Shown: in pieces, positions 1 to 8,840 of the stretch
How the letters are laid out: each line of letters begins with the position of its first letter
Numbering within the stretch: position 1 is the first letter of the stretch
From: Limnohabitans sp. JirII-31
Lineage (GTDB): Bacteria; Pseudomonadota; Gammaproteobacteria; Burkholderiales; Burkholderiaceae_C
Length of the DNA stretch: 64,000 nt
Assembly: GCF_002778315.1 (NCBI RefSeq)
Contig: NZ_NESA01000006.1
Span: 144,062-208,061 of the forward strand
Reading direction: 5' to 3'
Position numbers and translations under genes: made by a program
Notes under the pieces: generated by a model
Told to the model about the DNA's origin: nothing
Seen by the model: only the letters and a program-made list of their open reading frames with translations
Databases searched by the model: none

Positions 1-11
1 GGAAAGTCCGA

Positions 12-695
12 TCAGTCGATGTATTTCAAGCCAGCCGCAGCCAGCGGTTCGCGCATTTTGTACATGTCCAAGCCCAACACGCCTGAGGCCAACTTGGCGC
101 GTTTTTCGCCTTCGTTGGCTTCACGCGCTTGTGCCGTGGCCAGTGTTTTGGCAGCCAAGGCTTGGGGCACGCAGACCACGCCATCGTCGTCGGCCACGAT
201 CACGTCACCAGGGTGCACGATCATGCCGGCACACACCACGGGGATGTTGACCGAGCCGATGGTGGCCTTGATGGTGCCTTTGCTGCTGATGGCTTTGCTC
301 CATGCGGGAAAGCCCATCTTGGTGAGCTCTTTCACATCACGCACCCCTGCGTCGATGATCAAGGCACGTGCGCCACGGGCCATGAACGAGGTGGCCAACA
401 GGTCACCAAAGTAACCGTCGGTGCACTCGGCCGTGATGGCCGCCACCACAATGTCGCCAGGCTGAATTTGCTCAGCCACCACGTGCATCATCCAGTTGTC
501 GCCGGGGTGCAGCAACACCGTCACTGCCGTGCCCGACACCTGCGCGCCGGGGTAGATGGGGCGCATATAAGGCTTCATCAAGCCCACACGGCCCATGGCT
601 TCGTGCACCGTGGCAGAGCCCAAAGCGGCCAAGCTGTCGGTGGTGGCGCGGTCAGCGCGGGTGATGTTGCGGTAAACAACGCCGAGTTCGTACAT
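12..695 (-). CDS. ligK: 4-carboxy-4-hydroxy-2-oxoadipate aldolase / oxaloacetate decarboxylase (LigK/GalC type)
   Basis: The 227-residue product belongs to the RraA-like class II aldolase family. It is expected to cleave 4-carboxy-4-hydroxy-2-oxoadipate to pyruvate and oxaloacetate, the last step of protocatechuate 4,5-cleavage and of gallate breakdown, in the cytoplasm. Residues 93-98 (DGYFGD) and the R119-D120-x2-E123 motif match the metal and substrate site of the family, and the length is normal. It follows a ligJ-like hydratase on the same strand with a 21-base gap, which supports the pathway assignment. The other RraA-family role (RNase E inhibitor) is unlikely given this neighbour. No start-codon conflict was seen. 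Confidence 0.88.
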   Translation of the reverse strand: MYELGVVYRNITRADRATTDSLAALGSATVHEAMGRVGLMKPYMRPIYPGAQVSGTAVTVLLHPGDNWMMHVVAEQIQPGDIVVAAITAECTDGYFGDLLATSFMARGARALIIDAGVRDVKELTKMGFPAWSKAISSKGTIKATIGSVNIPVVCAGMIVHPGDVIVADDDGVVCVPQALAAKTLATAQAREANEGEKRAKLASGVLGLDMYKMREPLAAAGLKYID

Positions 696-716
696 GGTGA
701 TTCTCCAGAAAATTAA

Positions 717-1751
717 TCAACGGCCTTGCGACTTGAGCTTGGTGTCCAGGCGGGAGAACACGCGACGTGCGTTGCCCTCGTACACCTGGTGACGTTCTTC
801 GGCGCTCAGGTTGGCAGTGGCCTCGATGTAGCGCTTGGTGTCGTCAAAAGGGTGGCCGGTTTCAGGGTCGATGCCACGCACCGCGCCAATCATTTCAGAG
901 GCAAACATGATGTTCTTGACCGGGATCACTTTGGTCAACAAGTCAATGCCTGGCTGGTGGTACACGCAGGTGTCGAAGTAAATGTTGTTGAGCAGGTGCT
1001 CGGACAGCAACGGCTTTTTCAGCTCTTGCGCCAAGCCACGGAAACGGCCCCAGTGGTAAGGCACGGCGCCGCCGCCATGGGGAATCAAGAACTTCAAGGT
1101 CGGGAAGTCTTTGAACAAGTCGCTGGTCAAACACTGCATGAAGGCGGTGGTGTCCGCGTTCAGGTAGTGCGCGCCGGTGGTGTGGAAACAGCTGTTGCAG
1201 CTGGTGGAGACGTGAATCATGGCGGGAATGTCGTACTCCACCATCTTCTCGTAAATGGGGTACCACGACTTGTCGCTCAACGGGGGCGAGGTCCAGTGGC
1301 CGCCCGACGGATCGGGGTTGAGGTTGATGCCCACATTGCCGTACTGCTCCACACACTTGACCAATTCTGGAATGCAGGTGGCGGGGTCCACACCAGGCGA
1401 CTGGGGCAGCATGGCCGCAGGCACAAAGTTGTCGGGAAAGAGCTGCGAGACGCGATAGCACAGCTCGTTACAAATGGCCGCCCAGGTGGACGACACCTGG
1501 AAGTCACCAATGTGGTGGGCCATGAAACTGGCGCGTGGGCTGAAGATGGTGATGTCTGAGCCACGCTCTTTCATCTTGGCGAGCTGGTTGGTCTCAATCG
1601 TCTCGCGCAGTTCGTCGTCGCTGATCTTGAGCTCCGAGACTTTGGGCATGGACGCGGGATCTTTGATACCGGCGATTTGGCGGTTGCGCCAGTCTTCAAG
1701 CGCCTTGGGCGCGGTGGTGTAGTGACCGTGTACGTCGATGATGAGAGACAT
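717..1751 (-). CDS. ligJ: 4-oxalomesaconate hydratase (LigJ type, amidohydrolase superfamily)
   Basis: This 344-residue amidohydrolase-2 family protein has the metal-binding HxH near its N-terminus (VHGHY, residues 7-11), the HGGGAVPYHWGR segment in mid-protein and an EMIGAVRG segment near the C-terminus, all typical of LigJ. It should hydrate 4-oxalomesaconate to 4-carboxy-4-hydroxy-2-oxoadipate, the substrate of the downstream LigK-like aldolase. The two are adjacent, co-directional and probably co-transcribed with the ModA-like gene upstream. It resembles the Zn-dependent Sphingomonas-type LigJ rather than the unrelated GalB hydratase. The tautomerase and ring-cleavage genes are not in the window and may lie beyond its left edge. 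Confidence 0.85.
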   Translation of the reverse strand: MSLIIDVHGHYTTAPKALEDWRNRQIAGIKDPASMPKVSELKISDDELRETIETNQLAKMKERGSDITIFSPRASFMAHHIGDFQVSSTWAAICNELCYRVSQLFPDNFVPAAMLPQSPGVDPATCIPELVKCVEQYGNVGINLNPDPSGGHWTSPPLSDKSWYPIYEKMVEYDIPAMIHVSTSCNSCFHTTGAHYLNADTTAFMQCLTSDLFKDFPTLKFLIPHGGGAVPYHWGRFRGLAQELKKPLLSEHLLNNIYFDTCVYHQPGIDLLTKVIPVKNIMFASEMIGAVRGIDPETGHPFDDTKRYIEATANLSAEERHQVYEGNARRVFSRLDTKLKSQGR

Positions 1752-1792
1752 AAAAAACCTTCAGGGCTAAAAGTTTGGAGATGAGAAAAAAA

Positions 1793-2509
1793 TCAGAGCC
1801 AGTCCATGCCCTGGCGACGCTTGACGTCTTCCACGTCAGCCGAAGCCAAGAACTTCAAAAATGCCTGCACCGCCTGAACACGCGCTGCATCATGGGCCAT
1901 CACTTGCGCAATGCCCGACGAAAAAGTGGTGATGTAAGCCACCTCGGGCGGCAGCGTGCCCAGCACCTCAATGCCGGGCAAGGCAATCAGTTCGCTGAGT
2001 TGTTGAAAGCCTAAGGCCACCTCGCCGCGCGCCACCAACGTGCCCACGGGTGTGCCAGGAGGCGGCACCACCATGCGCGGCTTCACCTGCTCGGCAATGC
2101 CCCAACGCGCCAGCAATTGGTTCAGGTAAACACCGCTTGGTCCGGTGGAGAACCCTAGGCTGGGACTGGCCAGCACAGCGGCTTTGAGCGCCGCTTCTGT
2201 GCCGATGTCGGGATGGGCTGCGCCCGCTTGTACCGCCATCGCCACGGGCGAACGCACCCAGTCGCTGCGGCTGTCGGCCAACACATGGCCCGAGGCGATC
2301 AAGCGGTCAATCGCGTCCGACGCCAGCAGCACCACATCAAAGGCTTCGCCTGCTTGCACGCGCTTGGCCGCATCCACGCCGCCCACCGATTCGATCTGCA
2401 CGGCCACGCCGGTTTCAGCTTGGTAGACCTGGGTCAAATCGGCCAGGATGGCCTTGGTGGCCATGGAAGAAATACCACGCAGCACAAGGGGAGAGGTCGA
2501 GGTTTGCAT
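1793..2509 (-). CDS. ModA-like solute-binding domain protein without a signal peptide
   Basis: The 238-residue protein has the periplasmic-binding-protein fold of the ModA/SBP_bac_11 type; a stretch such as GEAFDVVLLASDAIDRL is characteristic. However, the N-terminus (MQTSTSPLVLRGISS) has no hydrophobic signal peptide, and no molybdate permease or ATPase gene lies nearby. It sits directly upstream of the ligJ-ligK pair on the same strand and divergently from a LysR regulator. A cytoplasmic ligand-binding or sensing role for a ring-cleavage intermediate fits the context better than molybdate uptake, but that is inference. An upstream start that would add a signal peptide was looked for and not found. 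Confidence 0.6.
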   Translation of the reverse strand: MQTSTSPLVLRGISSMATKAILADLTQVYQAETGVAVQIESVGGVDAAKRVQAGEAFDVVLLASDAIDRLIASGHVLADSRSDWVRSPVAMAVQAGAAHPDIGTEAALKAAVLASPSLGFSTGPSGVYLNQLLARWGIAEQVKPRMVVPPPGTPVGTLVARGEVALGFQQLSELIALPGIEVLGTLPPEVAYITTFSSGIAQVMAHDAARVQAVQAFLKFLASADVEDVKRRQGMDWL

Positions 2510-2626
2510 GGGCTGGATTCTAGAGACCTCCCCCTGCTTCAGGTGCCATGTCAGGGGTTTTGGGGAGAACTAGCTGATATAACGAATTTAAATAACAGAC
2601 AATTGGTTATTCACTTTCAAAAAGCC
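2510..2626. promoter_or_regulatory. Divergent promoter region with LysR-type dyad
   Basis: This AT-rich gap separates the leftward ligJK/ModA-like operon from the rightward LysR gene. It contains a perfect dyad, ATAAC at 2592-2596 and GTTAT at 2606-2610 separated by 9 bases, and a second direct ATAAC at 2579-2583. This spacing and its place between a LysR gene and its divergent target are typical of LysR operators. Promoter hexamers could not be assigned with confidence. Confidence 0.45.
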
Positions 2627-3544
2627 ATGGAACTCAAGCAAATCGAATCCTTTGTCCGGGTCGCCGAGCTAGGCAGCTTCACCAAAGCCGCCATTGCGTT
2701 GGGCATGCCACAACCCCTGCTGAGCCGCCATGTGCGCCAGCTGGAAGTGGAATTGCGACAAAACCTGCTGCTGCGCAACGGCCGCGGCGTCACCGTGACC
2801 GAAGCTGGCTTGGTGATGCTGGAGCACGGGCGCGGCATCTTGCACCAAGTGAGCGTGGCACAAGAAGAACTGGCCTCGGTGCGCGGCGCCCTCACGGGGC
2901 GCGTGTCCATCGGGTTGCCGCCCAGCCTGTCCAAGCTGATCACGGTGCCGCTGACCTTTTCGTTTCGCGACCAGTTGCCGCAGTCACAGCTGTCGCTGAC
3001 CGAAGGGTTTTCGGTGCCCATGCTTGAGAGCCTGCGAGCGGGCCGCCTGGACATGGCCGTGCTCTACAACCCGCCGCCCTCGCCTGATTTAGAGATGACG
3101 GTGCTGCACGAAGATGCCTTGATTTTGATTGCCGGCAAAAAAGCCAAGCTGGCGGGTGCTGCACTGCAACCCAAGGTGGCCTTGTCAGCGCTGTTTGATT
3201 TGCCGCTGATCTTGCCCAGCCGACCCAACGCGTTTCGTTTGCTGATCGACACCGAAATGCAGCGCCTCAACCGCAAGCCCCACATCGTGCTGGAGATCGA
3301 TGGTTTGAATGCGATTTTGGAATTGGTCAAAGAAGGCCTGGGCTATGCCGTGCTGCCCGCCTACACCCTGAGCAACTTTGCCAAGCCCAAAGACTTCAGC
3401 ACCCACCGCATCGAGCGGCCGCGGCTGCTGAGTCAACTCATGCTGGTGTGGTCGGCGCGTCGCCCCATGACGTCAACCCACAAAGCCGCGCAGCGTGTGA
3501 CGCAAGAGGTGGTGGGCCAAGCCTTGTTGGCTCACACACTCTGA
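2627..3544 (+). CDS. LysR-family transcriptional regulator
   Basis: The 305-residue protein starts at the ATG that gives MELKQIESFVRV, the canonical beginning of a LysR winged-helix domain; the frame stays open further upstream, but that part lacks family similarity. The helix-turn-helix covers about residues 1-60 (GSFTKAAIALGMPQPLLSRHVRQLE) and the effector-binding domain follows from about residue 90. It is divergent from the ModA-like/ligJ/ligK genes, so it most likely controls them in response to a pathway intermediate. It ends 17 bases before the convergent efflux transporter gene. Confidence 0.88.
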   Translation: MELKQIESFVRVAELGSFTKAAIALGMPQPLLSRHVRQLEVELRQNLLLRNGRGVTVTEAGLVMLEHGRGILHQVSVAQEELASVRGALTGRVSIGLPPSLSKLITVPLTFSFRDQLPQSQLSLTEGFSVPMLESLRAGRLDMAVLYNPPPSPDLEMTVLHEDALILIAGKKAKLAGAALQPKVALSALFDLPLILPSRPNAFRLLIDTEMQRLNRKPHIVLEIDGLNAILELVKEGLGYAVLPAYTLSNFAKPKDFSTHRIERPRLLSQLMLVWSARRPMTSTHKAAQRVTQEVVGQALLAHTL

Positions 3545-3561
3545 GACCTCAACACGCAAAT

Positions 3562-5160
3562 TCAGTGCGCGCCGCCCGCATCAGGTGCCAAGGCTGCACC
3601 ATGGCGGGCGGGCCGCCGGGTGAGCCAGATGAAGCCAATCAAGGCGATGAACAAACCCGCTGACGCCAAGAAAATATCGTCTGCGGCGCGCGTGAATGCC
3701 TGCTGATCGATCAAGCGGTTGACCTGCGCCATGGCCTGTTCGCTGCTCAGGCCTGCAGACTTCAAGCCTTCCAGCGTGGCCAGGTACACCCCATTGGCCT
3801 GATTCAACGGTTCGGTCAGGTGGGCGTGGTGCAAGGCGGCACGACTCTCCCACAGCGTGGTGGCAATCGAAGTGCCCATGGCACCGGCGGTGATGCGCAC
3901 AAAGTTGCTCAAGCCCGCTGCCGCAGGAATGCGCTCTGGCGACAAGCCCGACAAGGTGAGCGTGGTCAGGGGAATGAAGAAGAACGCCATGGCCGCGCCC
4001 TGCATCAAGGTGGGCCACAAGATGTGGGCAAAGTCGGTTTGCGTGTTGAAGTGCGAGCGCAACACCAGCACGATGGAAAACACAATGAAGGCTCCGGTGG
4101 CCATCCAGCGTGGGTCCCAAGCGTTCACTTTCTTGCCCACCAGCGGCGTGAAGAAGATGGCCAAAATGCCCACCGGTGCCAGTGCCATGCCGGCTGAGGT
4201 GGCGGTGTAGCCCATCCACTGCTGCAACCACAAAGGCAGCAGCACCACGTTGCCAAAGAACAGCCCATAGGCAATCGACAAGGCCAGCGCGCCAAACGCA
4301 AAGTTGCGGCCTTTGAACAAACGCAGGTCCACCACCGGGTGTTCGTCGGTCAACTCCCAAACCACAAAAATGGCAAAGCCAATCAAGGCCACCAGCCCCA
4401 GCACCACGATCTCGGTGGAGGCAAACCAGTCCAGCTCTTTGCCCTTGTCGAGCATCAACTGCAAGGCGCCTACCCACAGCACCAGCAAGGTCAGGCCCAC
4501 ACTGTCGATGGGCAGCTTGCGCGTGGGCGTTTCACGCTTGCGGTAAATGCCCCAGGTCAGCGCCGCCGAGGCCAGGCCCACCGGCACGTTGATGTAAAAA
4601 ATCCAGGGCCACGACACGTTGTCGGTGATCCAGCCCCCGAGCAAAGGGCCCACCACGGGTGCCACCAGCGTGGTCACGCCCCACAAGGCCAGGGCCGTGC
4701 CGGCCTTGGCCGCCGGGTAACTGGAGAGCAGCAACGTTTGCGAGAGCGGAATCATGGGCCCGGCCACCAAACCTTGCAGCACGCGAAACACCACCAGCCA
4801 CTCCAGCGAAGGGGCAAAGCCACACAGCCAACTGGTCAACACAAACAGCAAGATGCTCATGGTGATCAAACGCACCGCGCCAAAGCGTTGTGTGAGCCAG
4901 CCTGTGAGCGGCACCGAAATGGCATTGGCCACCCCAAAGCTGGTGATGACCCAAGTGCCCTGCCCCGGACTCACCCCCAAATCGCCCGAGATGGCCGGAA
5001 TGGACACATTGGCAATGGATGAGTCGAGCACGTTCATGAACGTGGCCAACGACAAAGACAGCGTGCCCAGCAGCAGCATCAAGCCATGCAGTGGCTCGGG
5101 CCTGGCAGGGGCTGAGGGCGGTGCAGTGGGTGCGGCGTCAGCGGCAGGTGTGTCGCTCAT
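3562..5160 (-). CDS. emrB: DHA2-family MFS drug efflux transporter (EmrB type)
   Basis: The 532-residue inner-membrane protein has the many hydrophobic helices expected of a 14-segment DHA2 transporter and the family motif LDSSIANVSIP in helix 1. Its start overlaps the stop of the EmrA-like adaptor gene by 4 bases, so the two are translationally coupled. With that adaptor and the outer-membrane factor upstream it forms a complete tripartite proton-driven pump. Likely substrates are hydrophobic or aromatic toxicants. The C-terminus after the last helix is short and polar. Confidence 0.9.
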   Translation of the reverse strand: MSDTPAADAAPTAPPSAPARPEPLHGLMLLLGTLSLSLATFMNVLDSSIANVSIPAISGDLGVSPGQGTWVITSFGVANAISVPLTGWLTQRFGAVRLITMSILLFVLTSWLCGFAPSLEWLVVFRVLQGLVAGPMIPLSQTLLLSSYPAAKAGTALALWGVTTLVAPVVGPLLGGWITDNVSWPWIFYINVPVGLASAALTWGIYRKRETPTRKLPIDSVGLTLLVLWVGALQLMLDKGKELDWFASTEIVVLGLVALIGFAIFVVWELTDEHPVVDLRLFKGRNFAFGALALSIAYGLFFGNVVLLPLWLQQWMGYTATSAGMALAPVGILAIFFTPLVGKKVNAWDPRWMATGAFIVFSIVLVLRSHFNTQTDFAHILWPTLMQGAAMAFFFIPLTTLTLSGLSPERIPAAAGLSNFVRITAGAMGTSIATTLWESRAALHHAHLTEPLNQANGVYLATLEGLKSAGLSSEQAMAQVNRLIDQQAFTRAADDIFLASAGLFIALIGFIWLTRRPARHGAALAPDAGGAH

Positions 5161-6368
5161 GGTTTGGCGCTGTGCGTCCCCAGGTTGGCGGCAATGGTGC
5201 GTTGCACCTCGGCATCGGCGGCGGCTTGCAGTGTGTCGTAGATGGCGGTCGATGACACCGCGCCCTCACGGCGGGTGTCGGCCAGGTTTTTACCGCTTTG
5301 GTCCGCGGTGTCCACCGTCACATCCATCGACAAGCCCACCCGCAACGGATGCTGGGCCAACTCCTGGGGGTCCAACACAATGCGCACCGGCACACGCTGC
5401 ACCACCTTGATCCAATTGCCCGTGGCGTTTTGTGCGGGTAGCAGTGAGAAAGCCGAGCCCGTGCCCGCGCCCAAACCCGCCACCTTGCCGTGGAACGTCA
5501 CCTTGTGGCCATACACATCGGCTTCCAGCTCGGCGCTTTGGCCGATGTGCAGCTCGTTGAGCTGGCTCTCTTTGAAATTGGCGTCGACCCACAACTGGTT
5601 CAACGCCACCAGGGTCATGAGGGGCGCACCCGCTTGCACGCGCTGCCCCACCTGCACGCTGCGCTTGGCAATGTGCCCATCGATGGGCGCCAACAAGCTC
5701 ACGCGTTGCAGGCCCAAGTAGGCTTCACGCATCTTGGCCGCAGCACGCGCCACGTTGGGGTGGCTCTCGATGCGGGTGCCTTCGGTTTGCGTTTGACCGG
5801 CATTGAATTGCTCTTTGGCCGCGTCGAGTGCCGCCTGCGCCACGTTGAGGCCGCTCTTGGCCGCGCTCAGTTGGGCGCTGATGTGCTGAAACTCTTCTTG
5901 ACTCACGGCACCACTGGGCACCAGCGGTGCACGGCGGTTCACATCGTCTTGGGTGCGCTGCACATCGGTTTGGGCGCGTTGCACATCGGCCTCGCGCAGC
6001 TTGACCTGCGCGGCCAAAGCCCCCGTGTTGGCAAACAAGGCGCGGGCCTCGCGCACGGTCTGCGCCAACTGGGCCTGGGCTTGCTCCAGCGCCACGCGGG
6101 CGTCCGACGCGTCGAGCTTGACCAGCAACTGGCCTGCACGCACAAAGTCGGTTTCATCGGCCTGGATGGCCACCACCGTGCCGGTGATTTGCGGCGTGAT
6201 TTGCAACACATGGCCCATCACATAGGCGTTGTCGGTGCTGACATGGTGTCGGCCCGACACCCAGTGCCAGCCCCCCCACACCAAAGCTGCGACACCGATC
6301 GTCGCTGCAATGGCTTGCAAGCCTCGGCGACGTGCGTTGGCTTTTTCATTGGCAGACAGTTGGCTCAT
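5157..6368 (-). CDS. emrA: HlyD/EmrA-type membrane fusion protein
   Basis: The 403-residue periplasmic adaptor has one N-terminal membrane anchor (about residues 18-38), a biotinyl-lipoyl-like half, a long alpha-helical hairpin (about residues 85-190, rich in Ala, Gln and Glu) and a beta-barrel part, the usual EmrA order. It should link the EmrB-like pump to the outer-membrane factor. It lies between those two genes, 10 bases after the outer-membrane factor and overlapping emrB by 4 bases. Confidence 0.9.
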   Translation of the reverse strand: MSQLSANEKANARRRGLQAIAATIGVAALVWGGWHWVSGRHHVSTDNAYVMGHVLQITPQITGTVVAIQADETDFVRAGQLLVKLDASDARVALEQAQAQLAQTVREARALFANTGALAAQVKLREADVQRAQTDVQRTQDDVNRRAPLVPSGAVSQEEFQHISAQLSAAKSGLNVAQAALDAAKEQFNAGQTQTEGTRIESHPNVARAAAKMREAYLGLQRVSLLAPIDGHIAKRSVQVGQRVQAGAPLMTLVALNQLWVDANFKESQLNELHIGQSAELEADVYGHKVTFHGKVAGLGAGTGSAFSLLPAQNATGNWIKVVQRVPVRIVLDPQELAQHPLRVGLSMDVTVDTADQSGKNLADTRREGAVSSTAIYDTLQAAADAEVQRTIAANLGTHSAKP

Positions 6369-6378
6369 GCGATTTCTT

Positions 6379-7809
6379 TCAATTTTTTTGTTCTTGTGGC
6401 GACTCGCGCCAACCGCCGCCCAAGGCTTTCATCATCACCACCTGGTTGTCCAGGGCACGGGCCTGAACCTCGGTGAACGCACGTTGTTGCGCCAGCAATT
6501 GGCTTTGCGCATTCAGCACCACGCCCTGATTGACCAAGCCTGCGGCAAAGCGCGCACGGTGGGTGGCGAATGCCGCTTGGGCAGACACCAGGGCCTGCTG
6601 TTGGTCGCGCAATTGCACGCGCAAAGACAGGCTGCTGCTGATGGCGTCACTGGCTTCTTTCACCGCATCCAGCAAGGTAGCGTTGTAGCTGGCAATGGCC
6701 ACGTCCAAGTCGCCCTCGCGGCCACGCAGTTGGGCGCGCAAACGTCCGGCATCGAACAAGGGCAAGCGCAAAGCCGGGCTGATGCCCACTTGGCGGCTGC
6801 CGTTGTCAAACAAGTTGTCCAAACCAATGGCGTTCACGCCCACGAAAGCGCCCAAATTCACGTTCGGGTAGAACTGGGTTTTGGCCACCGCCACATCTTG
6901 TGTGGCCGCCTCCACGCGCCAGCGCGCCGCCACCACATCGGCTCGTCGACCCAGCAAATCGGCCCCCAAGTTCAAAGGCAAGGCCTCCAGTTGCAAGGCA
7001 CTGAGTTGCGGCGTCAAACTGTCATAAGCCTGTGGGCCCTGCCCGCTCAAAGCCGCCAGCTGGTGGCGCAGCAAAACCATCTGTTCGTCCAGCGCCTGCA
7101 CCTGGGTGCGCGCTTCCAACACCCCGACGTCTGACTGGTGCAACTCCAATTGGTTGTCAATGCCCGCCGCCACACGCATTTGCGTGACGCCTTGCAATTG
7201 GCTGCGCTGCGTGAGCGTGGCTTGCGCCAACGCGTGCTGTGCCACCACACGCGCCAAGGCGATGTAGCTGCGACTCACCTGCGAGGCCAAGGTCACCGCA
7301 GCAGCAGCAGCATCGGCACGGGCGGCTTGCACCTGCCCCAAGGCCGACGCCAATTCGGCCGTGTGTTGGCCAAACAGATCCGGCGTCCAGCCCAGCCCCA
7401 ACTGCACGTTGCCCGTGTTGTACACACCGCCTGCAATCGGCTTGGGGTAGAGGCCGTTCTCGGTGAAGCGCTGGCGCGACAGGTCTACTGCGGCCGAGGT
7501 TTGTGGCAGGCCGTTGGCGCGGCTCACATCGGCCATGGCCAGCATGCGCTCCAGGCGCGCACGCGCCACCACCAAGGTGGGCTGCCCTTGTAGGGCTTGG
7601 GTCACGATCTGGTTCAACACCGGGTCCCCCATGGCGCGCCACCAATCGGCGGCCACCTCTGGGGTGGCAGTGTCTTTGAGCCCCAAGGTTTGAACAGCGG
7701 TGGGGATTGCCGCTTGTCGCTCAGGGCCAGAGCTGGCACACGCCGTCAACACCCCCACCAGCAGCGCGCCACAGGCCAGACGGACGCGCGCAGAAAAAAG
7801 CCAAGACAT
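6379..7809 (-). CDS. Outer-membrane efflux lipoprotein (NodT/OprM family)
   Basis: With the start at 7809 the product is 476 residues and begins MSWLFSARVRLACGALL, a lipoprotein signal ending in the lipobox LTAC (Cys24). A longer in-frame start exists but would put 17 Arg/Trp-rich residues before the signal. The chosen ATG overlaps the stop of the preceding TPR gene as TGATG. Two OEP repeats follow, as in TolC-like channels. It should form the outer-membrane channel of the EmrAB-type pump encoded just downstream. Confidence 0.88.
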   Translation of the reverse strand: MSWLFSARVRLACGALLVGVLTACASSGPERQAAIPTAVQTLGLKDTATPEVAADWWRAMGDPVLNQIVTQALQGQPTLVVARARLERMLAMADVSRANGLPQTSAAVDLSRQRFTENGLYPKPIAGGVYNTGNVQLGLGWTPDLFGQHTAELASALGQVQAARADAAAAAVTLASQVSRSYIALARVVAQHALAQATLTQRSQLQGVTQMRVAAGIDNQLELHQSDVGVLEARTQVQALDEQMVLLRHQLAALSGQGPQAYDSLTPQLSALQLEALPLNLGADLLGRRADVVAARWRVEAATQDVAVAKTQFYPNVNLGAFVGVNAIGLDNLFDNGSRQVGISPALRLPLFDAGRLRAQLRGREGDLDVAIASYNATLLDAVKEASDAISSSLSLRVQLRDQQQALVSAQAAFATHRARFAAGLVNQGVVLNAQSQLLAQQRAFTEVQARALDNQVVMMKALGGGWRESPQEQKN

Positions 7810-8684
7810 CACCAGCTGTCGTCGCCACCGCCAGAGGCATCGCTGCCGCTGTCGTCCCAACCACTGCCAGATCCCGCATCAAAGCTGCCCAAGTCGGGGC
7901 GTGAAGGTGCATCAAATGGCACATAGCCGCCGTTGTTGTCCACCACCGGCGCGCTGGTGCTGCTGTGGTGGTCACCTTCCAAGGCTTTGGACAAGGCATA
8001 ACCTGCGGCCACACCGGCCAAGCCCCCCACCACAGCGCCGGTCATGGTGGAGCCACCACTGGGCGTTTGTGCGGGGTAGCCCTGGGGGGCGTAGCCTGGC
8101 TGGTTGGGCGTGAACTGCGCGCCAAAGCCACGTGCGGGCTGAGGTTGCATGGGCGCGGGCATGGGGCTACCCGCAGGTGGGTTGTTGGCCACAAAACGGC
8201 GTGCCAACCAGGCCACGACCACCACCAGCGCAATGGCAATCCAGATGTAGCTCAGCGGCGAGCTGCCAGAGGCCGCAGGGGCTTGTGGCGCAGGCGCGGC
8301 TTGCACCATAGCGGTGGACGGCGTGCTGTGCGTCACGGCGGGCGTGGCCGCTGCACTGACTTTGTCGAACACGGCGTTGAACTGGGCATCGCTGCCGGCA
8401 AACTTCAACGACGGGTCGATGGTTTTGGCCTGCTTGAGCTCCGTCAGGGCTTCGGGGTAGCGCGCTTCGCGCGCCAGCACTTGGCCCAGCTCGTAGTGCG
8501 CTTTGGCACTTTGGGGCTTTTCTTGGATCACTTCGCGCAGCATCGACTCGGCTTGCGCCATGTGGCCTTCGCGAACCGCAGTTTCAATGTCTTTGGGGGT
8601 GGGCAGTGCCAAAGCCAAGGCCGAGACAGCCAACAACAGACCTGCCACCAGGGGCTTGAACAAGGGATGAACAGTCAGGAACAT
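7809..8684 (-). CDS. Secreted TPR protein with one membrane helix and Gly/Ser/Asp-rich tail
   Basis: The 291-residue protein has a signal peptide (residues 1-27, ending ALALALP), about two tetratricopeptide-like helical repeats (residues 30-95), an Ala/Pro-rich linker, a transmembrane helix near residues 145-165, and a disordered Pro/Gly/Ser/Asp-rich tail ending in GGGDDSW. A Gly-rich glycine-zipper-like segment (TGAVVGGLAGVAAGYALSKAL) precedes the tail. The function is unknown. Its stop overlaps the start of the efflux outer-membrane factor, so it may be an accessory or scaffold of that pump. Confidence 0.7.
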   Translation of the reverse strand: MFLTVHPLFKPLVAGLLLAVSALALALPTPKDIETAVREGHMAQAESMLREVIQEKPQSAKAHYELGQVLAREARYPEALTELKQAKTIDPSLKFAGSDAQFNAVFDKVSAAATPAVTHSTPSTAMVQAAPAPQAPAASGSSPLSYIWIAIALVVVVAWLARRFVANNPPAGSPMPAPMQPQPARGFGAQFTPNQPGYAPQGYPAQTPSGGSTMTGAVVGGLAGVAAGYALSKALEGDHHSSTSAPVVDNNGGYVPFDAPSRPDLGSFDAGSGSGWDDSGSDASGGGDDSW

Positions 8685-8761
8685 GGATAGACCCTCTCAA
8701 AATCAACACAGCCTCAGGCTGCAAGGGGGTCTATTGTGGGGCTTGCTCGTGAATACTAGGT

Positions 8762-8807
8762 AAAGACCCTAGGACACTCCTCAGATCTTGGGGTCGAAGC
8801 GCTGTTC
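8762..8807. repeat. Direct repeat copy 1 (duplicated 3' end of lyase gene)
   Basis: This 46-bp segment matches 9452-9497 at 40 of 46 positions. Read leftward it encodes the tail EQRFDPKI plus stop, a variant of the EQRFDPNT end of the isocitrate-lyase-family gene 690 bp away. The similarity stops abruptly at the outer edge. The two copies bracket the ParE-type toxin-antitoxin pair. Confidence 0.8.
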
Positions 8808-8840
8808 AGCGATAAGCGTTGCCATCCGATGGTGTGACCG

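Noticed and set aside
726..1559. Long open frame on the plus strand opposite the ligJ-like gene
   Set aside because: It is antisense to a well-supported enzyme, has His/Val-rich composition typical of a shadow frame in GC-rich DNA, and shows no family motif.
1793..2509. Molybdate transport protein ModA serving the three molybdenum enzymes
   Set aside because: There is no signal peptide and no modBC; the position in a ligJK operon points elsewhere.
2213..2626. N-terminal extension of the LysR gene
   Set aside because: It runs antisense through the ModA-like gene and has no LysR similarity; the true start is at 2627.
8709..8721. CAGCCT-C-AGGCTG palindrome before the TPR gene as an operator
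   Set aside because: It is only 6 bases per arm and such short GC-rich dyads are common here; there is no regulator gene next to it.
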